A DNA stretch of 64,000 nucleotides from Streptomyces canus (GTDB lineage Bacteria; Actinomycetota; Actinomycetes; Streptomycetales; Streptomycetaceae), in contig NZ_JAUSWW010000001.1 in the NCBI RefSeq assembly GCF_030815415.1, forward strand, positions 8,494,001 to 8,558,000. The letters run 5' to 3'. The translations under genes and the position numbers were made by a program. Shown here in pieces: positions 49,971-59,446 of the stretch. The notes below the pieces were generated by a model. It did no database searches, was not told the DNA's origin, and was given only the letters and a program-made list of their open reading frames with translations. The stretch's first letter is position 1. Every line of letters starts with the position of its first letter.

Positions 49971-50282
49971 GTGATTCCCGGAGAGATCCTTTTCGCCGAG
50001 GGCCCGATCGTCTACAACGAGGGCCGTGAGGTCACCCGCCTCACCGTCCTCAACGCCGCCGACCGGCCCGTCCAGGTCGGCTCCCACTACCACTTCGCCG
50101 AGGCCAACCCCGGCCTGGAGTTCGACCGTGCCGCCGCGCACGGCAAGCGGCTGAACGTCGCCGCCGGCACCGCCGTGCGCTTCGAACCCGGGATCCCCGT
50201 CGACGTCGAACTCGTCCCGCTCGCCGGCGCCCGGATCGTGCCCGGACTGCGCGGGGAGACCGGAGGTCCCCTCGATGCCTGA
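49971..50282 (+). CDS. ureB: urease subunit beta
   Basis: The 103-residue UreB starts with a GTG (IPGEILFAEGPI), contains VGSHYHFAEANPGLEFDRAAAHGKRLNVAAGTAVRFEPG in the family order, and overlaps ureC by 8 bases. It completes the urease trimer. The gap from ureA is 11 bases. Confidence 0.97.
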   Translation: MIPGEILFAEGPIVYNEGREVTRLTVLNAADRPVQVGSHYHFAEANPGLEFDRAAAHGKRLNVAAGTAVRFEPGIPVDVELVPLAGARIVPGLRGETGGPLDA

Positions 50283-51996
50283 GATCTCGCGTGCCGCGTA
50301 CGCCGACCTGTTCGGCCCGACGACCGGCGACCGCATCCGGCTCGCCGACACCGACCTGATCGTCGAGATCGAGGAGGACCGTTCCGGCGGGCCCGGACTC
50401 GCCGGTGACGAGGCGGTGTTCGGCGGTGGCAAGGTCATCCGCGAGTCCATGGGACAGTCGCGTGCTACGCGCGCAGACGGCACCCCGGACACCGTCATCA
50501 CGGGCGCGGTGATCATCGACCACTGGGGGATCGTCAAGGCCGACGTCGGCATCCGCGACGGCCGGATCACCGCGATCGGCAAGGCCGGCAACCCGGACAC
50601 GATGAACGGCGTCCACCCCGACCTGGTCCTCGGCCCCGAGACCGAGATCATCGCGGGCAACGGGCGCATCCTCACCGCCGGCGCGGTCGACGCGCACGTC
50701 CACTTCATCTGCCCGCAGATCGCCGACGAGGCGCTGTCCGCCGGTGTCACCACGCTGGTCGGCGGCGGCACGGGCCCCGCCGAGGGGTCGAAGGCGACCA
50801 CCGTCACCCCCGGTCCCTGGCACCTCGCCCGCATGCTGGAGGCGATGGAGCAGTACCCGCTCAACATCGGCTTCCTCGGCAAGGGCAACACCGTCTCGCA
50901 CGAGGCGATGCTCTCCCAGATCCGCGGCGGAGCACTGGGTCTGAAGCTCCACGAGGACTGGGGCTCGACCCCGGCCGTCATCGACGCCTCGCTGACGGTG
51001 GCGGACCGGACGGGTATCCAGGTCGCCATTCACACGGACACCCTCAACGAGGCCGGCTTCGTCGGCGACACGCTTGCCGCGATCGCCGGACGCGGCATCC
51101 ACGCCTACCACACCGAGGGTGCGGGCGGCGGGCACGCGCCGGACATCATGACCGTCGTCTCCGAGCCGCACGTCCTGCCCAGCTCGACCAACCCGACGCG
51201 GCCCTTCACCGTCAACACCGCCGAGGAACACCTCGACATGCTGATGGTGTGCCACCACCTCAACCCGGCGGTACCGGAGGACCTGGCGTTCGCCGAGTCC
51301 CGGATCCGGCCGACGACGATCGGCGCGGAGGACATCCTCCACGACCTCGGCGCCATCTCGATCATCTCGTCCGACGCCCAGGCCATGGGCCGCGTCGGCG
51401 AGGTCATCCTGCGGACCTGGCAGACCGCCCACGTCATGAAGCGCAAGCGGGGCGCACTGCCCGGGGACGGTCGCGCGGACAACCACCGGGTACGCCGGTA
51501 CGTCGCGAAGTACACGATCAACCCGGCGATCGCGCAGGGCCTGGCCCGGGAGGTCGGGTCGGTGGAGACCGGCAAGCTCGCCGACCTCGTGCTGTGGGAG
51601 CCCGCGTTCTTCGGGGTCAAGCCGCACCTCGTCGTCAAGGGCGGGCAGATCGCCTACGCGCAGATGGGCGACGCGAACGCGTCGATCCCGACCCCCCAGC
51701 CGATCCTGCCGCGGCCGATGTACGGGGCGATCGGACGGGCGCCGGCCTCCAACTCGTTCAACTTCGTCGCCCCACTGGCGATCGAGGACGGGCTGCCGGA
51801 GCGGCTTCAGCTCGGGAAGCGGTTCGTGGCGATCGAGTCGACGCGCGGGGTCACCAAGGCGGACATGCGCGAGAACGACGCGCGGCCCCGGGTACAGGTC
51901 GATCCCGACAGCTTCGCCGTGCACATCGACGGAGAGCTGGTCGAGGCCACGCCCGCCGCCGAACTGCCCATGGCCCAGCGTTACTTCCTGTTCTGA
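50275..51996 (+). CDS. ureC: urease subunit alpha
   Basis: The 573-residue catalytic subunit has all nickel ligands: HVHF, the carbamylated Lys in GLKLHEDWGSTP, His in HTDTLNE and HAYHTEGAGGGHAPD, and the flap His in MVCHHLNP. It hydrolyses urea at a dinuclear nickel site. The length matches the family. The frame overlaps ureB and, by one base, ureF. Confidence 0.98.
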   Translation: MPEISRAAYADLFGPTTGDRIRLADTDLIVEIEEDRSGGPGLAGDEAVFGGGKVIRESMGQSRATRADGTPDTVITGAVIIDHWGIVKADVGIRDGRITAIGKAGNPDTMNGVHPDLVLGPETEIIAGNGRILTAGAVDAHVHFICPQIADEALSAGVTTLVGGGTGPAEGSKATTVTPGPWHLARMLEAMEQYPLNIGFLGKGNTVSHEAMLSQIRGGALGLKLHEDWGSTPAVIDASLTVADRTGIQVAIHTDTLNEAGFVGDTLAAIAGRGIHAYHTEGAGGGHAPDIMTVVSEPHVLPSSTNPTRPFTVNTAEEHLDMLMVCHHLNPAVPEDLAFAESRIRPTTIGAEDILHDLGAISIISSDAQAMGRVGEVILRTWQTAHVMKRKRGALPGDGRADNHRVRRYVAKYTINPAIAQGLAREVGSVETGKLADLVLWEPAFFGVKPHLVVKGGQIAYAQMGDANASIPTPQPILPRPMYGAIGRAPASNSFNFVAPLAIEDGLPERLQLGKRFVAIESTRGVTKADMRENDARPRVQVDPDSFAVHIDGELVEATPAAELPMAQRYFLF

Positions 51997-52670
51997 TGTC
52001 CAGGGGAGCACTTCTCGTCCTGGCCGACGGCCGCTTTCCCGCCGGAGGGCATGCGCACTCCGGTGGGGCCGAGGCGGCCGTCAAGGCCGGGCGGATCACC
52101 GGGGCGGCGAGCCTGGAGGCGTTCTGCCAGGGGCGGCTGTGGACAACGGGGCTGGTCTCCGCGTCGCTGGCCGCCGCTGCCGTACTCGGGGTGGATCCCG
52201 TGGAGTTGGACGCGGCGGCGGATGCGCGTACGCCGTCGCCCGCGCTGCGGGTCGCTGCGCGGAGGCTGGGGCGGCAGTTGATGCGTGCCGCGCGGGCCGC
52301 CTGGCCCTCGGGTGAACTCGACGCCCTGGCGCGGGAGTTCCCCAAGGGGGCGCACCAGCCCGTGGTGTTGGGTGTCACGGCTCGGGCGGCCGGGCTCGAT
52401 GCGGTCGACGCGGCGTACTGCGCGGCGTACGAGAGTGTGAGCGGGCCGGCGTCGGCGACGGTGCGGTTGCTGAGTCTCGATCCGTTCGATGCGACGGGGG
52501 TGCTGGCGCGGCTGGCGCCGGAGCTGGACCGTGTCGCGGATCGGGCGGTGGAGGCCGGTCGCAGGGTGCGGGGCGAGGGTGTGGGTGCCTTGCCCGCGGC
52601 TTCCGCTCCGCTGCTGGAGATCTCGGCGGAGTTGCATGCGGCTTGGGCCGTGCGGCTGTTTGCGTCGTGA
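51996..52670 (+). CDS. ureF: urease accessory protein UreF
   Basis: The 224-residue UreF is helical, with the start LLVLADGRFPAGGHAHSGG as in the family. It helps deliver nickel and acts as GTPase-activating partner for UreG. The ATG overlaps the ureC stop (TGATG). The 224 bases that follow hold a repeat element and no gene. Confidence 0.94.
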   Translation: MSRGALLVLADGRFPAGGHAHSGGAEAAVKAGRITGAASLEAFCQGRLWTTGLVSASLAAAAVLGVDPVELDAAADARTPSPALRVAARRLGRQLMRAARAAWPSGELDALAREFPKGAHQPVVLGVTARAAGLDAVDAAYCAAYESVSGPASATVRLLSLDPFDATGVLARLAPELDRVADRAVEAGRRVRGEGVGALPAASAPLLEISAELHAAWAVRLFAS

Positions 52671-52709
52671 CTATTCTCGCCCCCGCCGCCCCTACCCGTC
52701 CCATCCTCC

Positions 52710-52808
52710 AGGGGCTGCCGCCCCTTCGACCCCGCCCCTGGGGGCTCCGCCCCCAGACCCCCGTCGGCCCTTAAGGGGCCTCGTCCTCAAACGCCGGACG
52801 GGCTGAAG
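52710..52808. repeat. palindromic intergenic repeat between ureF and ureG
   Basis: The stretch contains three hairpins in a row: AGGGGC-TGCC-GCCCCT (52710-52725), CTGGGGGC-TCC-GCCCCCAG (52738-52756), and an AT-centred GGCCCTTAAGGGGCC block, then TCCTCAAACGCCGGACGGGCTGAAG. The last segment is, as I remember, found many times in Streptomyces intergenic regions. It may affect expression of ureGD within the operon. Confidence 0.7.
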
Positions 52809-52894
52809 TGCCCAGACCCGCCGCTGACCTGTGAAACGCCGTTCAGGTCAGCCTCCACCGACCCGCACCCGACCACCACGTGTAGGAGCCGTAC

Positions 52895-53572
52895 ATGCAC
52901 CTCGACCACCACCACGACGGCCCCGCCGCCCTCAGCGCGGACGCGCATCGGCCCGACGGTTCGCGCCGTGCCCTGCGGATCGGGCTCGGCGGGCCCGTCG
53001 GATCGGGTAAGACCGCCACCGTTGCCGCGCTGTGCCGTGCGCTGCGTGACGAGTTGTCCCTCGCGGTCGTCACCAATGACATCTACACCCGCGAGGACGC
53101 GGAGTTCCTGCTGCGTGAGGCCGTGCTGCCGCCCGAGCGGATCACCGCCGTGGAGACGGGGGCCTGCCCGCACACCGCGATCCGGGACGACATCTCGGCG
53201 AACCTGGAAGCGGTGGAGGATCTGGAGGACGAGATCGGGCCGTTGGATCTCGTGCTGGTGGAGAGCGGTGGGGACAACCTCACCGCGACCTTCTCCAAGG
53301 GGCTCGTCGACGCGCAGATCTTCGTGATCGACGTGGCCGGCGGGGACGACATCCCGCGCAAGGGCGGCCCCGGTGTGACCACTGCCGATCTCCTCATCGT
53401 CAACAAGACCGACCTCGCCCCCTATGTCGGCTCGGATCTCGCGCGGATGGCGGCCGACGCCAAGGCGCAGCGGGCCGAACTGCCGGTCGTCTTCCAGTCG
53501 CTCAGGAGCGAGGCCGGGGTGGCGGACGTCGCCGCGTGGGTGCGTGCGCAGCTGGCCGCGTGGACCGCATGA
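52895..53572 (+). CDS. ureG: urease accessory GTPase UreG
   Basis: The 225-residue protein has a His-rich N-terminus (MHLDHHHDG, nickel binding), P-loop GGPVGSGKT, EDAEFL and NKTDLAP G-domain motifs. It hydrolyses GTP to load nickel into urease. It is separated from ureF by a repeat element and coupled to ureD by ATGA. The length is typical. Confidence 0.97.
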   Translation: MHLDHHHDGPAALSADAHRPDGSRRALRIGLGGPVGSGKTATVAALCRALRDELSLAVVTNDIYTREDAEFLLREAVLPPERITAVETGACPHTAIRDDISANLEAVEDLEDEIGPLDLVLVESGGDNLTATFSKGLVDAQIFVIDVAGGDDIPRKGGPGVTTADLLIVNKTDLAPYVGSDLARMAADAKAQRAELPVVFQSLRSEAGVADVAAWVRAQLAAWTA

Positions 53573-54324
53573 CGGCGGGCGTGAAGGCCACCGCGCGGAT
53601 CGGGGCGCGGGACGACGGACGCGGCGGTACGTCGCTGCCGGTGCTGGAGGGCGACGGACCGCTGGCGTTGCGGCGGACCCGGGGGAGTGCCGACGAGGCG
53701 CGGGTCATGCTCGTCGGTGCGATGAGCGGGCCGCTCGGCGGGGATCACTTCACCGTCGAGGCCGAGGTGGCCGAGGGGGCCCGGCTGCGGGTCGGGTCGG
53801 CCGCCGCCACCATCGCACTGCCGGGACAGGCCAAGGGGGAGTCCCGGTACGACGTACGGCTCACCGTCGCCGACCGGGGAGAACTGCACTGGCTGCCGGA
53901 GCAGTTGATCTCCGCGCAGGGCAGCGAGCTGTACGTCACCACGTGGGCCGACGTGGCGGCGACCGGGCGGCTCGTCCTGCGTGAGGAGCAGGTGCTGGGG
54001 CGTGCCGCGGAGCAACCCGGTCGGCTCACCAGCCGTCTCACCCTGTGTGTGGCCGGGCGTACCGTCCTCGACCAGGAGCTGGCCTGCGGGCCCGGGGCGC
54101 CGGCCGGCTGGGACGGTCCCGCCGTGCTGGCGGGACATCGGGCCGTGGGGCAACTGATCGTCGTACAGCCAAAGTTCGCCGCGGAGCCGGTCGCCGCGCG
54201 CGTCCTCGGGGACGGTGCCGTGGTCGTGCCGCTCGCCGGACCGGCCGTTCTGGTGAGCGCCGTGGCGCCGGACGCGCTGAAGCTGCGCAGGGTCTTGGAC
54301 GAGGCACTGGCCTCGCTCGGGTAG
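53569..54324 (+). CDS. ureD: urease accessory protein UreD
   Basis: The 251-residue UreD (UreH) is beta-rich: GPLGGDHFTVEAEVAEGARLRVGSAAATIALPG and ELHWLPEQLISAQGSELYV. It scaffolds the UreFGD nickel-insertion complex. The ATG 53569 overlaps the ureG stop (ATGA). Its order here is last, usual for Streptomyces. Confidence 0.94.
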   Translation: MTAGVKATARIGARDDGRGGTSLPVLEGDGPLALRRTRGSADEARVMLVGAMSGPLGGDHFTVEAEVAEGARLRVGSAAATIALPGQAKGESRYDVRLTVADRGELHWLPEQLISAQGSELYVTTWADVAATGRLVLREEQVLGRAAEQPGRLTSRLTLCVAGRTVLDQELACGPGAPAGWDGPAVLAGHRAVGQLIVVQPKFAAEPVAARVLGDGAVVVPLAGPAVLVSAVAPDALKLRRVLDEALASLG

Positions 54325-54437
54325 CGAACGGCCCTCTCCGTTTATCGGATTGGTAAAGAAGCGGCGGCCACCCCTGTTCTCAGGCAACGCACAGCCGCGA
54401 GGATCCCCTTGTCATCAACGACATAGGGGAGTTCCAG

Positions 54438-56039
54438 TTGAGGCACCACAGATCGACAAGGCGGGCCGCGGCGTTCGGCTCGGCCGGAGTGCTCGTCACG
54501 GCGACCCTGATAGCGGGTGCCGTCACGGCCCCCACCGCCAGCGCGAGTGCGGCCGGCCGGCACGGCCAGGACCGTGAGGCCCGCGGCGCCGCCATCGCCG
54601 CCGCCCGCGCCGAGAAGGCCGGGATCGACTGGCAGGACTGTCCCGCCGACTGGGGGCTCGAGAAGCCGATCCAGTGCGGCTGGGTCAGCGTGCCGCTGGA
54701 CTACGCGAAGCCGGGCGGCAAGCAGATCAAGCTCGCCGTCGACCGGATCGGCAACACCGGGACCAAGGCCGAGCGCCAGGGCGCGCTCATCTACAACCCG
54801 GGCGGTCCCGGCGGCTCAGGCCTGCGCTTCCCGCGCCGGGTCACCACCAAGGCCCCGGTGTGGGTCAACACGTCCAAGGCGTACGACTTCGTGGGCTTCG
54901 ACCCGCGAGGCGTGGGCCATTCGGCGCCGATCTCCTGTATCGACCCGCAGGAGTTCGTGAAGGCGCCCAAGGCGGACCCGGTGCCCGGCTCCGAGGCCGA
55001 CAAGCGCGCCCAGCGCAAGCTCGCCCGTGAGTACGCGGAGGGCTGTGCCGAGCGCAGCGGCGAGATGCTGCCGCACATGACCACGCCGAACACCGCGCGC
55101 GACCTGGACGTCATCCGCGCCGCGCTCGGCGAGAAGAAGCTCAACTACCTCGGCGTCTCCTACGGCACCTACCTCGGCGCCGTCTACGGCACGCTGTTCC
55201 CGGGGCATGTCCGCCGTATGGTCGTCGACAGCGTCGTCAGCCCCTCGCGGGAGAAGATCTGGTACGAGGCCAACCTCGACCAGGACGTCGCCTTCGAGAT
55301 GCGCTGGAAGGACTGGCAGGACTGGGTCGCCGCCAACGACGCCGCCTTCCACCTCGGCACCACCCGTGCCGAAGTCCAGGCGAAGTGGCTGGAGTTGCGT
55401 GCCACGGCCAAGAAGAGCCCCATCGGTGGCGTCGTCGGCCCCGCCGAGCTGATCGGCTTCTTCCAGAGCGCTCCGTACTACGACTCCGCGTGGGTCTCGA
55501 CGGCCACCGTGCTCAGCAAGTACTTCGCCGGCGACACCCAGGCGGTCGTCGACGCGGCCGCCCCCGACCTGTCGGACACCGCGGGCAACGCCACCTCGGA
55601 GAACGGCAACGCCGTCTACACGGCCGTCGAGTGCACCGACGCCAAGTGGCCCACCAGCTGGAAGAAGTGGGACCGCGACAACACCCGGCTGCACAAGGAC
55701 TACCCGTTCCTCACCTGGGCCAACGCCTGGATGAACCTGCCCTGCGCGACCTGGCCGGTCAAGCAGCAGACCCCGGTGGACGTCAGGACCGGCAAGGGAC
55801 TGCCCGGGGTGCTGATCGTCCAGTCCGAGCGTGACGCGGCGACCCCGTACGGCGGTGCGGTCGAACTGCACAAGCGGTTCAAGGGCTCCCGTCTGATCAC
55901 CGAGAAGAACGCCGGCTCCCACGGTGTGACCAGCCTGGTCAACCCGTGCATCAACGAGCGGGTGGACTCCTATCTGCTCAGCGGCAAGCTGGACGCCTCC
56001 GACGTCACGTGCGGACCGCACGCGACGCCGAAGCCGTAA
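54438..56039 (+). CDS. secreted alpha/beta hydrolase, tripeptidyl aminopeptidase type
   Basis: The 533-residue protein has a signal peptide (about residues 1-38) and a Tap-like hydrolase domain with C-terminal TAP_C. Nucleophile GVSYGTYLG (about residue 238), acid in SERDAATP and His in AGSHGV are present. It should cleave N-terminal tripeptides or similar outside the cell; Streptomyces SlpD/Tap proteins are close. Start TTG 54438 with GGGGAG upstream. A strong terminator follows the stop by 4 bases. Confidence 0.93.
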   Translation: MRHHRSTRRAAAFGSAGVLVTATLIAGAVTAPTASASAAGRHGQDREARGAAIAAARAEKAGIDWQDCPADWGLEKPIQCGWVSVPLDYAKPGGKQIKLAVDRIGNTGTKAERQGALIYNPGGPGGSGLRFPRRVTTKAPVWVNTSKAYDFVGFDPRGVGHSAPISCIDPQEFVKAPKADPVPGSEADKRAQRKLAREYAEGCAERSGEMLPHMTTPNTARDLDVIRAALGEKKLNYLGVSYGTYLGAVYGTLFPGHVRRMVVDSVVSPSREKIWYEANLDQDVAFEMRWKDWQDWVAANDAAFHLGTTRAEVQAKWLELRATAKKSPIGGVVGPAELIGFFQSAPYYDSAWVSTATVLSKYFAGDTQAVVDAAAPDLSDTAGNATSENGNAVYTAVECTDAKWPTSWKKWDRDNTRLHKDYPFLTWANAWMNLPCATWPVKQQTPVDVRTGKGLPGVLIVQSERDAATPYGGAVELHKRFKGSRLITEKNAGSHGVTSLVNPCINERVDSYLLSGKLDASDVTCGPHATPKP

Positions 56040-56043
56040 CACC

Positions 56044-56074
56044 AGAGGGGCGGCCCCGGTCGGGCCGCCCCTCT
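56044..56074. terminator. bidirectional terminator between converging genes
   Basis: AGAGGGGCGGCCC and GGGCCGCCCCTCT form a perfect 13-bp stem with a 5-base loop, followed by TT. It lies between the converging peptidase and epimerase-like genes, two bases before the latter's stop. Confidence 0.85.
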
Positions 56075-56075
56075 T

Positions 56076-57104
56076 TCATGCCGTGAACCAGGCGTCCTCC
56101 GCGGCGTAGTCGAAGAGGTCGCCGTACGACTTCGCCATCTTCGGGTACGCCTCCCGCCAGTCCCGTCCGGCCAGGTTCCGCTCGATCCAGTCGACGGTCG
56201 CGGGCAGCGTCTCCGCGTAGCGGACCACCGCCCGGTAGCCCAACTCCCGCTCGGCCGCGCCCATGTCGCAGACGATCGGCACGGGCACCGACCACGGGGT
56301 GTCCCCGACCCCGAGAGCCGGAGGTGGCCCGTCCACGAGCACGTCCTCCCGTTCCACCCCCATCACGGCGTCGATGGCCCGGGCGATCTCCGCCACCGTC
56401 GGCGCGTCGGGGTCGACGGCGTTCAGGACGCGAGTGCCCGGCCGTGCGGCGGCCAGCCGGATCAGTTCCGCGATGTTGTGGACGCTCGCCGGGTGGAATC
56501 GGCTCCTGCCGCCGTAGGCGAGGACACGCCGGGTCCTCCCGTCCAGGTTCCGCTTGACGAACCAGAGCTCGCGCGGTGTCCGGCAGTGCGGCCCGTGGAT
56601 GGCACCGGCCCGCAGCAGTGTGGTGGGCAACCGCTCCCCGGCGCCCAGCAGTTCGCGCTCCAGCGCGGCCTTGCGGGTGCTGTACGACTGCTCTCCCGGC
56701 TGAACGGTCCGCTGGTCCTCGGTGATCCCCACCGGGTACTCGGGGAAGCCGTCCGGCTCGTCCTGGGTGTCGAAGTTGCGGCCCTTGTCGTCCTCGTACA
56801 CCGACACGCTGGACATGACGACGGCGGACCCGACACGATCGGCGAGGCCGGTCAACTGCCGTGCGTGCGCGGCCCCGTAGGCCACCATGTCGACCAGCAC
56901 CTCGCACCCGTCACCCACCGCGGCGGCGAGCGCCGTACCGTCCTCGCGATCGGCGCGGGCGACCCGTACCTCCGCGGGCCAGTCCTCGTCCCGCCCGCCG
57001 CCCCTGGAGACGGCGGTCACCTCCCACCCGTCGCGGGCCAGCGCACCCACCGCCGCCCGGCCGATCTGCCCGGTCGCCCCGATCACCACAGCACGTCGCG
57101 TCAT
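56076..57104 (-). CDS. NAD-dependent epimerase/dehydratase-like protein
   Basis: The 342-residue protein has the N-terminal Rossmann loop GATGQIG and the catalytic YxxxK (YSTRK, about residue 143). The fold is the extended SDR family, which acts on nucleotide sugars or other NAD-bound substrates. The true substrate is not clear. The start MTRRAVVIGATGQ at 57104 is standard. Confidence 0.9.
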   Translation of the reverse strand: MTRRAVVIGATGQIGRAAVGALARDGWEVTAVSRGGGRDEDWPAEVRVARADREDGTALAAAVGDGCEVLVDMVAYGAAHARQLTGLADRVGSAVVMSSVSVYEDDKGRNFDTQDEPDGFPEYPVGITEDQRTVQPGEQSYSTRKAALERELLGAGERLPTTLLRAGAIHGPHCRTPRELWFVKRNLDGRTRRVLAYGGRSRFHPASVHNIAELIRLAAARPGTRVLNAVDPDAPTVAEIARAIDAVMGVEREDVLVDGPPPALGVGDTPWSVPVPIVCDMGAAERELGYRAVVRYAETLPATVDWIERNLAGRDWREAYPKMAKSYGDLFDYAAEDAWFTA

Positions 57105-57163
57105 ACGGCGACAGTACGGCGGCCGGCTCAGGGCGTTCCAGGGCCTTCTGCCGACAGCAGAGG

Positions 57164-57889
57164 TCAGCGCAGGGGGATCCGCGGGAACCGGCGTTCCTTC
57201 TCGGACCGCTCCGCGGCTTCCGCGGCCTTCGCGACGGCCGCGTACTCGTCGACGTACTCCTGCCCGGAGAGGTTGAGGATGGCGTAGATGATCTCGTCCG
57301 TGATGGCGCGCAGGATCGCCTTCTCGTTCTCCATGCCTTCGTAGCGGGAGAAGTCGAGGGGTTCGCCGAAGCGGATGGTCACGGGGTGGATGTTGGGGAT
57401 GACCTTGCCGGGCGGCTGGGCCTCGAAGGTGCCGATCATCGCGCAGGGGATGACGGGCACCCCGGCCTTCAGCGCCATCACCGCCACACCGACCTTGCCC
57501 TTGTAGAGCCGGCCGTCGTGTGACCGCGTGCCCTCCGGGTAGATCCCGAGCAACTCGTCCTTGCCCAGCACCCCGAGCCCCTCACGGATGGCGGCCTGGC
57601 CGGCCTCCTTGCCGGTGCGGTCGACGGGGATCTGCCCGGCGCTGCGGAAGAAGAACGCGGTGAGCCGGCCCTTCACACCCGGGCCCGTGAAGTACTCCTT
57701 CTTCGCGAGGAAGGTGATGCGGCGCTTGAGGATCGCCGGCATCAGGAAGTGGTCCGCGAAGGACAGGTGATTACCGGCGACGATCGCCGCCCCGCTCGCC
57801 GGCACGTGCTCGAGCCCCTCGATCCGGGGCCGGAAAACCAGTCTCAGCAGGGGGCCCAACAACACGTATTTGAGCAGGTAGTAGAACAA
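57164..57889 (-). CDS. 1-acyl-sn-glycerol-3-phosphate acyltransferase
   Basis: The 241-residue enzyme has the HX4D acyltransferase motif (NHLSFADH) and the EGTRS motif (GIYPEGTRSHDGR). It adds the second acyl chain to lysophosphatidic acid at the membrane. The first residues LFYYLLKYVLL are a membrane-associating helix. I chose TTG 57889 because of GAGGAG upstream and family starts; an ATG at 57922 would add 11 residues. Confidence 0.9.
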   Translation of the reverse strand: MFYYLLKYVLLGPLLRLVFRPRIEGLEHVPASGAAIVAGNHLSFADHFLMPAILKRRITFLAKKEYFTGPGVKGRLTAFFFRSAGQIPVDRTGKEAGQAAIREGLGVLGKDELLGIYPEGTRSHDGRLYKGKVGVAVMALKAGVPVIPCAMIGTFEAQPPGKVIPNIHPVTIRFGEPLDFSRYEGMENEKAILRAITDEIIYAILNLSGQEYVDEYAAVAKAAEAAERSEKERRFPRIPLR

Positions 57890-58161
57890 CTGGACGCTCC
57901 TCACTCCGGCAAATCGGCTCAACCGCCGCGTTCCAGCAGGTCAACCGGCGTGTCGTGGGGGTGCCAGTGTATGTGCATGCGGGGGCGCGCGGAACTGGGT
58001 CGCGGGCGGGGGGAGGCGACCGCGGGATCAGCCTGGTGCTACTGGCGGGTAGGCGGCAATGAGATCGCTCAGCATGACGGATTCGCGAGCATGGGTGGCG
58101 GAGAGGGAGGCCTTGCGTCCCGGCGCGATGAGGGGCGTGTGCTTCGACCGGGGACAAGGAC
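57890..58161. other. intergenic, no gene seen
   Basis: The space from the acyltransferase start to the rocD terminator, about 270 bases, holds no convincing gene. It should contain the promoter of the acyltransferase gene. Repetitive G-rich runs occur (58010s) but no clear operator. Confidence 0.5.
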
Positions 58162-58211
58162 GGGGCAGGCTCCCCGTGACCGTCCGGGAACGGTCGCGGG
58201 GAGCCTGCCCC
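58162..58211 (-). terminator. terminator of the rocD operon
   Basis: GGGGCAGGCTCCCCG-T-GACCG and CGGTC-G-CGGGGAGCCTGCCCC form a 15+5-bp stem with a single mismatch, 11 bases beyond the rocD stop. Confidence 0.88.
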
Positions 58212-58222
58212 TCGCCGGGTAC

Positions 58223-59446
58223 TCAGCCCCGGGTCAGCACCTTCTCCAACGCCCCGAGCGCACCGGAGAGCTCATCCCCCGTGATCGTCAGCGGCGGCGC
58301 CAGCCGGATCGTCGAGCCGTGGGTGTCCTTCACCAACACGCCTTCCCGCATCAGCCGTTCACTGATCTCCCGCCCGGTCCCGAACACCGGGTCGATGTCG
58401 ACGCCCGCCCACAGCCCGCGGGCACGGAAGCCGAGGACGCCCTTGCCGACCAGCTCCGACAGGCCGTCCCGCAGCACCACACCCAACTCGGTGGCTCGGC
58501 GCTGGAATTCGCCCGTCTCCAGGAGCTCGACCACGGCCGTGCCGACCGCGGCCGCGAGCGGGTTGCCGCCGAACGTGGAGCCGTGCTCACCCGGTCGCAG
58601 CACGCCCAGCACGTCCCGGCGGGCCACCACGGCGGACACCGGGACGATGCCGCCGCCGAGCGCCTTGCCGAGGAGCAGCATGTCCGGGACGACCGGCTCG
58701 TGCTCGACGGCCAGCGTGCGGCCCGTGCGGCCGAGGCCGGACTGGATCTCGTCCGCGATGAAGAGACAGCCCTTGCGGCGGGTCAGTTCGCGGACGCCGG
58801 TGAGGTAGCCCTCGTCCGGGATCACGACCCCCGCCTCGCCCTGGATCGGCTCCAGGAGCACCGCCGCCGTCGTGTCGTCGACGGCCGCCTCCAGGGCCGC
58901 CAGGTCGTTGTACGGCACGATCCGGAAACCGGGGGTGAAGGGGCCGAAGCCGGCGCGGGCCGTCTCGTCGGTGGAGAACGACACGATCGTCGTCGTACGG
59001 CCGTGGAAGTTCTCCGCGGCGACCACGATCGTCGCCCGGTCAGCGGGAACCCCCTTCACGTCGTACGCCCACTTGCGGGCCACCTTGATGCCGCTCTCGA
59101 CCGCTTCGGCGCCGGTGTTCATCGGCAGCACCATGTCGAGACCCGTCAACCGGGCCAGGCGCTGGGCGAACTCGGCCAGCTTGTCGTTGTGGAAGGCCCG
59201 TGAGGTGAGGGTCAGACGCTCCAGCTGGCGGTGGGCCGCCTCGATCAGCGCCGGGTGGCGGTGGCCGAAGTTGAGGGCCGAGTAACCGGCCAGCATGTCC
59301 AGGTAGCGGCGGCCCTCGACGTCCTCCACCCAGGTGCCCTCGGCGCGGGCGACGACCACGGGCAGGGGGTGGTAGTTGTGCGCCAGCACCGGTTCCTCGG
59401 CGCTGATCAGATCGGCGGAGGAGCGCGTGTGTACGGCAGCGGTCAT
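58223..59446 (-). CDS. rocD: ornithine--oxo-acid transaminase
   Basis: The 407-residue PLP enzyme has the class III pattern NTGAEAVESGIKVARKWAYD, DEIQSGLGRTG and PLP lysine in LLLGKALGGG. It converts ornithine to glutamate semialdehyde. The ATG 59446 overlaps the stop of the upstream amidinohydrolase gene (ATGA), so arginine breakdown products feed directly into it. Cytosolic. Confidence 0.95.
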   Translation of the reverse strand: MTAAVHTRSSADLISAEEPVLAHNYHPLPVVVARAEGTWVEDVEGRRYLDMLAGYSALNFGHRHPALIEAAHRQLERLTLTSRAFHNDKLAEFAQRLARLTGLDMVLPMNTGAEAVESGIKVARKWAYDVKGVPADRATIVVAAENFHGRTTTIVSFSTDETARAGFGPFTPGFRIVPYNDLAALEAAVDDTTAAVLLEPIQGEAGVVIPDEGYLTGVRELTRRKGCLFIADEIQSGLGRTGRTLAVEHEPVVPDMLLLGKALGGGIVPVSAVVARRDVLGVLRPGEHGSTFGGNPLAAAVGTAVVELLETGEFQRRATELGVVLRDGLSELVGKGVLGFRARGLWAGVDIDPVFGTGREISERLMREGVLVKDTHGSTIRLAPPLTITGDELSGALGALEKVLTRG

